From: Sneathiella sp.
GTDB taxonomy: Bacteria; Pseudomonadota; Alphaproteobacteria; Sneathiellales; Sneathiellaceae
Direction: 5' to 3'
DNA length: 9,328 bases
Assembly (NCBI GenBank): GCA_002732675.1
Contig: NVRR01000111.1
Coordinates: 1-9,328 of the forward strand
Shown one piece after another: positions 1 to 6,993 of this stretch. The notes beneath the pieces were generated by a model, which saw nothing but the letters and a program-made list of their open reading frames with translations, was not told the DNA's origin and ran no database searches. A program made the position numbers and the translations under genes. The stretch's first letter is position 1. The number at the start of each line of letters is the position of its first letter.

Positions 1-2
1 GA

Positions 3-554
3 GATGAAAAGCTGACCTTTCATAAATTTGCAGGTGTTGTCGTTGGTCTCGCGGGTGTCATTCTTATGATGCAGCCGACATTGATCGATGGGCTCAGCCT
101 TGAAAGCTATGGTCAGCTGGCGATTTTGGCCGCCGCGCTCTCATACGGGTTTGCCGGGATTTGGGGGAAACGTCTGAAGGCGACCTCGGCCAGTGTCAAC
201 GCCTTCGGTATGTTGGTTTGCTCCGCGATCACGATGCTGCCGCTTATTTTCATCGCCGAACAGCCGCTATCCCTCATGCCAAATATACAAAGCCTGAGCG
301 CCATTTTTGCTCTGGCACTCCTGAGCACTGCGGTGGCGTATATTCTGTATTTTCAGATACTCGCTGCAGCCGGTGCCGTCAATCTGCTGCTGGTCACCTT
401 CCTGATCCCAATCAGCGCGTTATTGTTGGGCGTCGGTATTCTGGGGGAAACCGTTCATCTCATGGTTCTCTACGGCATGATCACCATCTTCGCCGGATTG
501 GCGCTAATTGATGGACGGATACTGTCCATCCTGCGCCTCGGGGCAAAAAACTAG
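3..554 (+). CDS. EamA/DMT-family transporter, 5'-truncated by window edge
   Basis: This is the C-terminal 183 codons of a multi-span drug/metabolite transporter superfamily protein of the inner membrane. The frame is open to the window edge. It begins DEKLTFHKFAGVVVGLAGVI, which looks like the end of a first EamA domain, so the ATG at 66 is internal and not the start. A complete second EamA repeat follows, with hydrophobic segments and family-like patterns such as LSTAVAYILYFQILAAAG, LIPISALLLGVGILGE and a closing MITIFAGLALIDGR. EamA proteins are usually near 300 residues, so about 60% is visible. Substrates in this family are diverse (amino acids, metabolites, drugs) and cannot be read from sequence. 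The stop TAG at 552-554 overlaps the stop of the convergent Rieske gene. Family assignment is firm; substrate is unknown. Confidence 0.9.
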   Translation, partial: DEKLTFHKFAGVVVGLAGVILMMQPTLIDGLSLESYGQLAILAAALSYGFAGIWGKRLKATSASVNAFGMLVCSAITMLPLIFIAEQPLSLMPNIQSLSAIFALALLSTAVAYILYFQILAAAGAVNLLLVTFLIPISALLLGVGILGETVHLMVLYGMITIFAGLALIDGRILSILRLGAKN

Positions 555-568
555 GGGCCTGGCTCTAG
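545..568 (-). terminator. Possible intrinsic terminator at the end of the Rieske gene
   Basis: Read on the minus strand, the last codons and the stop form an imperfect hairpin, CTAGAG-CCAGGC-CCCTAG at 568-551, with one A/C mismatch in the stem. Six T residues follow at 550-545. The position directly at the stop and the T-run support a terminator. The stem is short and its stability was not calculated. Confidence 0.35.
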
Positions 569-1681
569 GATAAGAGTGTCGCGTAGCATCCTATGGAAGT
601 GAACAATCGCTTTTTCAAAATGGCCAAAAGTGAAATGACTGTTGGCCTTACTATCGAGGCCCTCCTGGATAGCGCAAGCGGCGTCGCGATCTTCCTGCAG
701 CCCGGAATCCTTGACGAATTCAACATCACGTCTGGCTTCGGCCAGAGCGTTCTTGGGGTTGTCCCCGTTGCCATTGCTCATCCGGTAAAACACATACCGG
801 GTCCGCGACGGCGTGATCGGCTCCAGAATTGTCAATACAGAATGATTGGACAAAACCGAGACATGGGCGTTGGGAAACAGTTGATAGACATAAGTGACCA
901 TACCATCGATACGACGCTTTTCGCGAGGAATGCTCCGCAGTTTTTCGATCCGCCGGAACGGGAAGGTGATCCGCGAATTGGGGCCGAAAATTTCCACCAG
1001 ATTCACATTGTCGAGGCCGTAGGGGTAAAAGGTGCGATTATGCAGGCTCTTGATATGGTACCCCTCCATGGAGGTCTCGGCGATAATTTTCCAGTTGGCT
1101 TCATCGACGAGTTCGCTCTGGTCAAAAAGACGCTGCTCAGGGGAGAAAAGCTCCGGTATTGTCTCCAGGCTAGCTGTCGACAACGGGGCTGCTTGCGTGA
1201 CAAAAATAATACCGCCCCGTTCCTCGGCCGTGACCGGAACAAGACCGTGTTCTTCCGGATCAAGGCCCGGAAACCCGTCGGCTCCGGGAATATATTTAAG
1301 ACGCCCGTCCAGCCCATATGTCCAGGCGTGATACGGGCAGACAAAAGCCCGCGCACAGCCGCTGCCCTCGGCAACCGCCATACCACGATGGCGACAGACA
1401 TTGCGAAAAGCACGAACGACCCCATCATCGCCGCGCACCACGACCAGCGGTGTGCCCGCCGCAGTTCGCGCCACGAAGGAGCCGTTTTCGGGCAGCGCGG
1501 CGGAGGGACAAAAGGGGACCGGCAAGCGCCGCAACAAATCAATTTCGGTGGCGAAGCGCTCGGGCGACTGATAATTTTCCGTGGGCTCATGCCACACATC
1601 ATCGCCGAGGTCCGTCGTTTTTTCGTCCATATGGCTGAAAATTCGGTCGATAACGTCGCCGTCGTCTAATAATATCGTCAT
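551..1681 (-). CDS. Rieske non-heme iron oxygenase, alpha (catalytic) subunit
   Basis: The protein has 376 residues from the chosen start. The residue numbers here count from an upstream in-frame GTG at 1711, ten codons earlier. The Rieske [2Fe-2S] motif is C106-x-H108, 16 residues, then C125-P-Y-H128. The catalytic domain carries NWKII at 207-211 and E216-G-Y-H219-x4-H224, with H219 and H224 as likely mononuclear iron ligands and D341 in QEDRD as the likely third. The usual bridging aspartate before GYH is a glutamate (E216). Family members hydroxylate or demethylate aromatic rings, quaternary amines and similar substrates, using electrons from a separate reductase. No reductase or ferredoxin gene is in the window, so it is an orphan here and its substrate is unknown. 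The ATG at 1681 is preferred because AAGGGG lies 8 nt upstream; the GTG at 1711 has no good ribosome site. Confidence 0.93.
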   Translation of the reverse strand: MTILLDDGDVIDRIFSHMDEKTTDLGDDVWHEPTENYQSPERFATEIDLLRRLPVPFCPSAALPENGSFVARTAAGTPLVVVRGDDGVVRAFRNVCRHRGMAVAEGSGCARAFVCPYHAWTYGLDGRLKYIPGADGFPGLDPEEHGLVPVTAEERGGIIFVTQAAPLSTASLETIPELFSPEQRLFDQSELVDEANWKIIAETSMEGYHIKSLHNRTFYPYGLDNVNLVEIFGPNSRITFPFRRIEKLRSIPREKRRIDGMVTYVYQLFPNAHVSVLSNHSVLTILEPITPSRTRYVFYRMSNGNGDNPKNALAEARRDVEFVKDSGLQEDRDAACAIQEGLDSKANSHFTFGHFEKAIVHFHRMLRDTLILEPGP

Positions 1682-2001
1682 AGGTTCGGCCCCTTTTTTT
1701 ATTTTTTTCACCGTATGCGGTCACCCTATCAAGCTGGCCCCTCCTTGTCCATGCGGGGTACTGCCCCGATAAGAGCCGCCTATATCAAAATCAAGGGTTG
1801 CCGGGAATTCCCCTTTTCCGGGGCAATGGTGGAGTCAGACGGGAATTCATACACACCAAGCCAAATTCTGTACCCGTCCAATGGCTTTGCGATTGATATT
1901 TAGCCGTAAGCTGAGAACTGTGAAAGGTCTGAGGGATAGAGACGTTCTGGAGACGACCTATTTAGGGTAACGATGCCCAATCTTCTCGGAAAGTCTCAAG
2001 A
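1682..2001. other. Intergenic region without a gene (320 bases)
   Basis: It separates the end of the imelysin operon from the Rieske gene; both are on the minus strand. Two GC-rich dyads are visible: CGGGG-TACTG-CCCCG at 1754-1768, and a TTGCC/GGCAA pair at 1798-1826 enclosing GGGAATTCCC. They lie in what would be the upstream region of the Rieske gene. I found no convincing sigma70 promoter on the minus strand and no clear intrinsic terminator just past the DUF1513 stop. The one open frame here (1715-1903, +) has no recognisable features or good ribosome site. Confidence 0.6.
1690..1695 (-). promoter_or_regulatory. Ribosome binding site deciding the Rieske gene start
   Basis: On the minus strand AAGGGG ends 8 nt before the ATG at 1681. 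It follows two seven-A runs separated by a single T. This site favours the ATG at 1681 over the GTG at 1711, which would add the lysine-rich leader MKKIKKGAEP. Confidence 0.6.
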
Positions 2002-3075
2002 CTAGAATGATCGCAGATGATTATCCCATAAAACGTCTTGCTGGCTTATTTCAACTCCGTCCTGCCGGATCAATTGGCCCAAACCATTGCTCGCGTAGAA
2101 GCGTTTGCCGGTTTCTGCAATACCACAAATATCGCGGCTCTCTGTTATCCCGACCAACGCCTTTGATATAGTGTCTATTATCACCATAAAATTTCCGCGC
2201 GGGAAGGAGACAGCAATCAGAGACTTGTCCGAATTTACCGCGATAGAACCGGCATAATATTTCGTTTGGCGTTGAAGCCTTGTTGGTAGAGCAATGAGTT
2301 CGGGAGACTGACCGATTTTATGAAATCCGACGATATTGACACCATCTGTTGCAGCGCCTTGAAACTGACCGCAAAACCAAACAGTCTTATCGGGCCCTTC
2401 GGCGATATGCCGTATGGACAATTGATGCAGCTCGGGCGGCAGGAAAACCTGATCAACTAATTCTCCGGTCCGTCGATCGAGATAGGTAAGGGAGGGCCTC
2501 ATATCGGGAATATTCAACTTCTGGCGTGGAAAATCGGGATGGGTTGCGATACCGCCCACTGCTAGTGCAATGGTGTCTTGATTGGAAAGCAGGACTGCCT
2601 GATGCGGGCCAATACCGTGGCACTCATATTCTCCGACGCGTTGATAGTTATTCTCTGCATCGTATATGCCAAGACAGCCCCGTTCTTGCTCGAAGTTGTT
2701 CTCCGCCGCGTATAGAAGTCTTCCATCGGGGGAGAAAAACCCATGTCCGTAAAAATGCCGGTTGTCTGGGGAGGCAAATTCCGCTGTTACACGATCGGTT
2801 CGCAAGTCCCATTCAACGCCAAAATTTCCAGGGCGCCGGGAAAATATTACAGCTTTTGTTCTTTGGGGTGACAGGGCCACATCATGACCTCTTCCGGGCA
2901 AGGGCACGATTGCCTGTATCTGTCCTGTTCTGTCTAGTCGGGCCGCCGCATAGCCATCCGCCGTTTTTAGGGCGCTGATAAATCCGCTTTTATTTTGTTC
3001 CGCCAGCGCCATGCCGGGAGATGCAATAATACTGGCCGCCGTTCCGGCGAGAAAATATCGTCTGTTAATCACCAT
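2002..3075 (-). CDS. Tat-exported DUF1513 family protein
   Basis: The protein has 357 residues, the typical length for DUF1513 (about 360). The start at 3075 gives MVINRRYFLAG, a twin-arginine signal (RRxFL) followed by a hydrophobic stretch and an ALA cleavage site near residues 23-25. This implies export of a folded, possibly cofactor-loaded protein to the periplasm. Family-like blocks include GRGHD (61-65), RHFYGHG (106-112), GIGPHQ (154-159), ATHPD (177-181), LHQLSIRH (216-223), FPRGNF (291-296) and a terminal DNH (351-353). Repeated strand-turn patterns such as SPDGRLLYAAEN suggest a beta-propeller-like fold. The many conserved-looking histidines hint at metal binding, but the function of the family is unknown. 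It is the last operon gene: its ATG overlaps the imelysin stop by 11 nt, which suggests translational coupling. A longer frame reaching 3150 exists but buries the Tat signal. Confidence 0.88.
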   Translation of the reverse strand: MVINRRYFLAGTAASIIASPGMALAEQNKSGFISALKTADGYAAARLDRTGQIQAIVPLPGRGHDVALSPQRTKAVIFSRRPGNFGVEWDLRTDRVTAEFASPDNRHFYGHGFFSPDGRLLYAAENNFEQERGCLGIYDAENNYQRVGEYECHGIGPHQAVLLSNQDTIALAVGGIATHPDFPRQKLNIPDMRPSLTYLDRRTGELVDQVFLPPELHQLSIRHIAEGPDKTVWFCGQFQGAATDGVNIVGFHKIGQSPELIALPTRLQRQTKYYAGSIAVNSDKSLIAVSFPRGNFMVIIDTISKALVGITESRDICGIAETGKRFYASNGLGQLIRQDGVEISQQDVLWDNHLRSF

Positions 3076-4171
3076 CGAGAGAATTAAACCCAAGCTGTAG
3101 TCCGAGAATTTCCGGATAATAAATTGACAGAATGTCCTTGACCCCGCCAAGGGGGTTCAGCAGATACAGTAGTAAAGTACGGCTATTGGTTTCTGTTACC
3201 TGTTCTTTCCAGGGCTTTTTCTCATCAATCAGCTTTGTCAGAGTATTCTCGACCTGCCGTGCGTCGAACAACAAATTGCGGGCATACCCTCTTTCGGCTT
3301 CGGGCAGAAGGTCAGATAGTCTCGATTTCTCCTGCAACGCCACCAGCCCACTGATATTCGCCTGAATATTTTCCAATGTTAAGCCAGAGCGCCAAAAAGC
3401 AGCGCGCTTTGGTTTCGATTTCTTAGCTGTATCACCAAGAGCCGGCCGAAGTTTCACCGCAGATATGAGTTCCGTCATCTCCGCCCCAGACTTCAGGATT
3501 TCCTGTATCACTTCGGCGTCGGAGCGGAACCGCGGATTATCTGGTCCTGCTGTTCGTATGGTTTCTTGGAAAGCATCCGGGCTATGCCACGCGACAAAAA
3601 TTTCCCTTGAGATATTTACTAGATTATTGCTTATGGCTTTCGCGAATGCACACCGCGTTGCATCGCCGCCCTCCATGGCTAAACGATCACTATCGCCACG
3701 AAATAACAAAACCTCGAGAGCAGGAAGTCCCTGAATGGCGACGGTTCTACCTGATAACAGTGTCGTTGGCGCTATTAGGTTTTCGTGGGTTGCCCCCAAC
3801 TGAGCATTCACACTTTTTTGCACTCTTGATCTAGTATCCGGCCAGAAGAAAATTCTTTCAATCCGGTTTTTCTCGCGGACAGGGCCAAATCGAATGACCT
3901 CCGCCACCGACCAGGATAATACAGTGTTCCGAAAGGCCACCTTCACGGAATTTAAAGCCGCAGGGGTACTGGTGGCGCAAAGGCTTTCTACCAATTGATC
4001 AAGTTTTTCCGTGCTGGCCTGAAAATTAGCATAGGTCGGGATTGCGAAATCAAAAACGAAGTGATCAATAGCGGCGGAATAACTTTCTTTTTCATCTGCT
4101 TTTGCCGCTGCCGAGCCCAGCCCAAAAGTGATGGCGGCGACAATTACCCAGGATATGGATCGAATGTTCAT
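3065..4171 (-). CDS. Imelysin-family (M75-like) periplasmic protein lacking the GxHxxE histidine
   Basis: The protein has 368 residues. The N-terminus MNIRSISWVIVAAITFGLGSAAAKA is a Sec-type signal, with likely cleavage near residues 23-25, so it should be periplasmic or anchored outside the inner membrane. Imelysin-like features are the helical IDHFVFDFAIPTYANF block (35-50), the region IERIFFWPDTR (104-114), and GLPALEVLLFRGD (148-160). The last aligns with GYHAIEFLLWG of the upstream paralogue, but the histidine of GxHxxE is replaced by proline. This matches a class of imelysin-like proteins that accompany DHOR genes. Metal binding through the classical motif is therefore doubtful, and a partner or scaffold role is possible. 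Its ATG overlaps the DHOR stop by one base (TAATG). Members of the superfamily are tied to iron uptake; the molecular job of this branch is unknown. Confidence 0.88.
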   Translation of the reverse strand: MNIRSISWVIVAAITFGLGSAAAKADEKESYSAAIDHFVFDFAIPTYANFQASTEKLDQLVESLCATSTPAALNSVKVAFRNTVLSWSVAEVIRFGPVREKNRIERIFFWPDTRSRVQKSVNAQLGATHENLIAPTTLLSGRTVAIQGLPALEVLLFRGDSDRLAMEGGDATRCAFAKAISNNLVNISREIFVAWHSPDAFQETIRTAGPDNPRFRSDAEVIQEILKSGAEMTELISAVKLRPALGDTAKKSKPKRAAFWRSGLTLENIQANISGLVALQEKSRLSDLLPEAERGYARNLLFDARQVENTLTKLIDEKKPWKEQVTETNSRTLLLYLLNPLGGVKDILSIYYPEILGLQLGFNSLDGD

Positions 4172-5706
4172 TAAAGAGATTCCAAAAACTTAATCAGGTT
4201 TTCCCGGTCATTTGGTGGCAAATCCACAAATTTCTGCTGGGCGCCTATTGCTTCACCACCGTGCCAGAGAATAGCTTCGGTCAAGTTCCGTGCGCGGCCA
4301 TCATGCAGAAAATAAGTATGCCCACTAACCGTTTTCGTCAATCCAATACCCCATAGCGGCGCGGTGCGCCATTCTGTACCACTTGCAGACCCAACAGGCC
4401 GACCATCCGCAAGCCCTTCTCCCATATCATGGAGGAGGAGGTCAGTGTAAGGCCAAATGAGTTGGAATTGATGTTCTTTCTGCTCGGCTTCCCTGCTCGT
4501 TACGTATTTTGCCCTATGGCAACCAACACACCCAATTTCATAAAAAACCTTCTTGCCAGCAAGGACATCGGGGTCACTGACGTTTCGGCGGGCGGGAACA
4601 GCCAGATTTTTTGAATAGAAAGCGACAAGGTCGAGAACCGGCGCCGGGGCTTCCGTATCGCCCAGCCTTTTCTGCACGCCTGTTGGCAGGGACAGGCATT
4701 CGGGCTGATTTTTTGTGCAATCGCCGAAATGGCGCGGGGCGATTTCGCTGGAGATCCCGATATCACCGGCAAAGGCCCCCGCAGATTGCTGCAAGACGGT
4801 CGGCGTGGACGCTTTCCAACCAAACCGGCCTAATTCCCGCTTGCCAGTCGCCGGTCCTACCCAGCTTACTTTCCCTGATATATCATCCTGGTTTTTATCC
4901 ATCGGGTCAGCATTAGCCAGAATATCAGACGGATGAATTGCGCCGAGCAACCCGAGGCCAATCATAGGCGGTGCGACGCGGGGCGATAGCATAACGTCTT
5001 CAGCCGCAGGACCATATGCGAGGTCTTTGATTTCATATGTCGGCGCGCGCAGGAAGACACTCTCCCCGCCGTTCAGAAATATCTCGATTTCTTCATAGGA
5101 AATTGACATTCTGCCTTCGGCCTGGAGTTCCGGGATCGAAAAATCCTGTAGTTGCGTCCCATATGTCGGCTCGGGAACCAGCGCGATGAGGCCTTGTTTT
5201 ATCGCGGCTCGCTCGGCATCCGTTCTGGGGGGAACAGAAAGCCGTAAAAACATTGAAGTTGCCGTGTCATCCGCATGTTCCGGCGGATGCCCGCGTCCAT
5301 CTTTGAGGTGGCAACGCTGACAGGAGCGGGCATTAAACAACGGCCCCAGACCGTCGGACGCCTGCGTCGAGGACGGAGACGAAACCCAGAGCTTTCGAAA
5401 TAATCCATTTCCGAGCTTAAACTTTTCCTGCCCCGCGAAACCGAGATTGGCGCTATGTTGCGAGAACACGTCCCGCGTCGGACTGGCAGTCGTTGTCGCC
5501 GCCCCGGCCGACATTTGTTCAAAGCGCTCGGCTTCGTCAAATTGATCTGTCGAGCGGATAATTTTCTCCACCCTTTCCAGATCATGCGGGCTGAGGTCGT
5601 CGCGGTTTTGTTCCCCGCCCAGAGCAATCGATGTCTGGGCGAGGAGGATAAATATTAGAAGGCCGGCAAGTCCGATCTTCCTGTTATGGCTATTGAAAAA
5701 CAGCAC
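4171..5706 (-). CDS. Di-heme oxidoreductase (DHOR family) c-type cytochrome
   Basis: The protein has 511 residues. A hydrophobic segment at about 11-29 (IGLAGLLIFILLAQTSIALG) is a Sec signal with no lipobox cysteine, so a soluble periplasmic protein is expected. Two CxxCH heme-binding motifs are visible: C129-QR-C132-H133 and C393-VG-C396-H397. Family-typical blocks include GLGPLFNARSCQRCH, APPMIGLGLLGAI (245-257), SWVGPATGKRELGRFGWKAS (281-300), LLLHDMGEGLADGR (423-436), and FLHDGRARNLTEAILWHGGEA (466-486). DHOR proteins are often annotated as thiol oxidoreductases, but no thiol reaction is established. Here a role in electron transfer or iron oxidation/reduction is inferred from the imelysin genes on both sides. 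The start is a GTG at 5706, overlapping the upstream imelysin stop by 17 nt. No ATG lies before the signal peptide, so GTG is the best choice. Family call is secure; substrate is unknown. Confidence 0.93.
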   Translation of the reverse strand: MLFFNSHNRKIGLAGLLIFILLAQTSIALGGEQNRDDLSPHDLERVEKIIRSTDQFDEAERFEQMSAGAATTTASPTRDVFSQHSANLGFAGQEKFKLGNGLFRKLWVSSPSSTQASDGLGPLFNARSCQRCHLKDGRGHPPEHADDTATSMFLRLSVPPRTDAERAAIKQGLIALVPEPTYGTQLQDFSIPELQAEGRMSISYEEIEIFLNGGESVFLRAPTYEIKDLAYGPAAEDVMLSPRVAPPMIGLGLLGAIHPSDILANADPMDKNQDDISGKVSWVGPATGKRELGRFGWKASTPTVLQQSAGAFAGDIGISSEIAPRHFGDCTKNQPECLSLPTGVQKRLGDTEAPAPVLDLVAFYSKNLAVPARRNVSDPDVLAGKKVFYEIGCVGCHRAKYVTSREAEQKEHQFQLIWPYTDLLLHDMGEGLADGRPVGSASGTEWRTAPLWGIGLTKTVSGHTYFLHDGRARNLTEAILWHGGEAIGAQQKFVDLPPNDRENLIKFLESL

Positions 5707-6979
5707 TTGGCTTATCTAGGCTGTCTGAGCCTTCAACGGAGATTTTTTCGAGCCCGAGTGCCGTTACCGCCCGCTCTATTGAACGGGTCTGATCAATGAG
5801 TTTGTCAATGGCGTTCTGGACAACAGCATTGCCCTCTGCGTTACCATCCCCAATCATTTGATCATAAGCTTCAATCGTTTCTGCCCGGGACTTTAGTGCT
5901 GCCATAGCCGCCACTGTCGTATCGAGGTCCTTTCTCAGCTCCATATCAAGGTCCGGGTTGGCCTTTTTGACCAGATCTGAAACCGATGGGCCGCTCACGA
6001 TCTTGCCGTTTGTCCGCCGGTAATGCCCAGTATAGACATTGCGAATACCGATTTGGTCGAAATAGTGAGAGTTGTGAGTGTTATCCGAGAAGCAATCATG
6101 TTCTTCCTCAGGGTCCTTCAGCAGCAAGCCCAGTTTCATTCGTTCGCCCGCGAGCTCACCGTAAGAAAGCGAGCCCATTCCGGTCAGGATAACCGTGATG
6201 CCTTGCGACGGGTTCTCTACTAGCTGCGAACGCGCGGCCCCATCGGCGCGCCACAATGCGAGCATTTCATTCAGATCATCAATCAACAGTTCTGTCGCGG
6301 CTTCAAGATACTGAATACGCCGTTCACAGTTGCCGCCTGTGCAATTTTTAAGATCGAAATCTGTATAAGGGCGATTTCCAGCTCCCGCATTTGTGCCATT
6401 CAAATCCTGGCCCCAAAGCAGAAACTCAATCGCATGATATCCGGTTGCAACATTCGCCTCCACACCTTCCGCTTCATGAAGAGTGGTCGATAGCAATACA
6501 GGAGTAATCGCCGTTGCGTCAACTTTCTTGCCACTAATTGTGAGGAATTTATTAGCCACAACATTAACGGTGTAAAGAGCGTTCTCATCGGATTCACCGC
6601 CATATGTACTACTGACGTAGTCAATAAGTCCTTCATCCAGTGGCCAGGCATTCACGCGTCCCTCCCAATCATCAACCAGGGCGTTGCCAAAACGATAGGC
6701 TTCGCTCTGTTGGTAGGGGACACGGGTAGCAATCCAGGCCGTTCTAGCCAAACCTAGGGTGGCTGGGGACGGCGAATTTACCAGAGTTTTTATTGCCGCC
6801 GATAACGCCTGTGTTGATGATAAGGAGTCTTCAAAAATTGCCTCAGCGATATCCGCATATGTTGTGACAACTGATTTTTCCGAAACATCTGACGCGGCGT
6901 AAGCAGCCCCGGAATAAAGAAGAGCTGCAGATATGCCGAGGACGGCAAATGGTCTTGTCATTTTAGATGTGAGTTTCAT
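5690..6979 (-). CDS. Imelysin (M75) family periplasmic protein with GxHxxE motif
   Basis: The protein has 429 residues. The N-terminus MKLTSKMTRPFAVLGISAAL, ending at GAAYA, is a Sec signal with cleavage near residue 29. The hallmark GxHxxE motif is G180-Y-H182-A-I-E185, followed by FLLWGQDL. Other family blocks are AYRFGN (94-99), VNAWPLDEGLIDYV (109-122), TGMGSLSYGELAGERM (266-281) and EEEHDCFSDNTHNSHYFD (291-308). This architecture matches the IrpA/ICMP type of imelysin. These proteins were once described as insulin-cleaving peptidases, but later structural work treats them as putative metal or iron-binding proteins rather than proven proteases. Cysteines C213, C218 and C296 may form a disulfide. 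It follows the porin-like gene by 14 nt, and AGGA lies 9 nt before its ATG. With the Fur box upstream, periplasmic iron binding is the best inference. Confidence 0.92.
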   Translation of the reverse strand: MKLTSKMTRPFAVLGISAALLYSGAAYAASDVSEKSVVTTYADIAEAIFEDSLSSTQALSAAIKTLVNSPSPATLGLARTAWIATRVPYQQSEAYRFGNALVDDWEGRVNAWPLDEGLIDYVSSTYGGESDENALYTVNVVANKFLTISGKKVDATAITPVLLSTTLHEAEGVEANVATGYHAIEFLLWGQDLNGTNAGAGNRPYTDFDLKNCTGGNCERRIQYLEAATELLIDDLNEMLALWRADGAARSQLVENPSQGITVILTGMGSLSYGELAGERMKLGLLLKDPEEEHDCFSDNTHNSHYFDQIGIRNVYTGHYRRTNGKIVSGPSVSDLVKKANPDLDMELRKDLDTTVAAMAALKSRAETIEAYDQMIGDGNAEGNAVVQNAIDKLIDQTRSIERAVTALGLEKISVEGSDSLDKPSAVFQ

Positions 6980-6993
6980 TTGAGTCTGTCCTG

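Noticed and set aside
66..68. ATG at 66 as the start of the transporter
   Set aside because: The frame is open to the window edge and the residues before it fit the end of a first EamA domain, so this Met is internal.
593..1669. A 358-codon open frame on the plus strand opposite the Rieske gene
   Set aside because: The minus strand carries complete Rieske and mononuclear iron motifs; the plus-strand frame shows no recognisable domain and is a shadow of the opposite codons.
1715..1903. A 62-codon plus-strand frame in the gap before the DUF1513 gene
   Set aside because: No ribosome site, no recognisable composition or motif, and it overlaps the upstream region of the Rieske gene.
3076..3150. 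N-terminal extension of the DUF1513 protein by 25 residues
   Set aside because: It would overlap the imelysin gene by 86 nt and bury the twin-arginine signal. The ATG at 3075 places RRYFLAG at the N-terminus.
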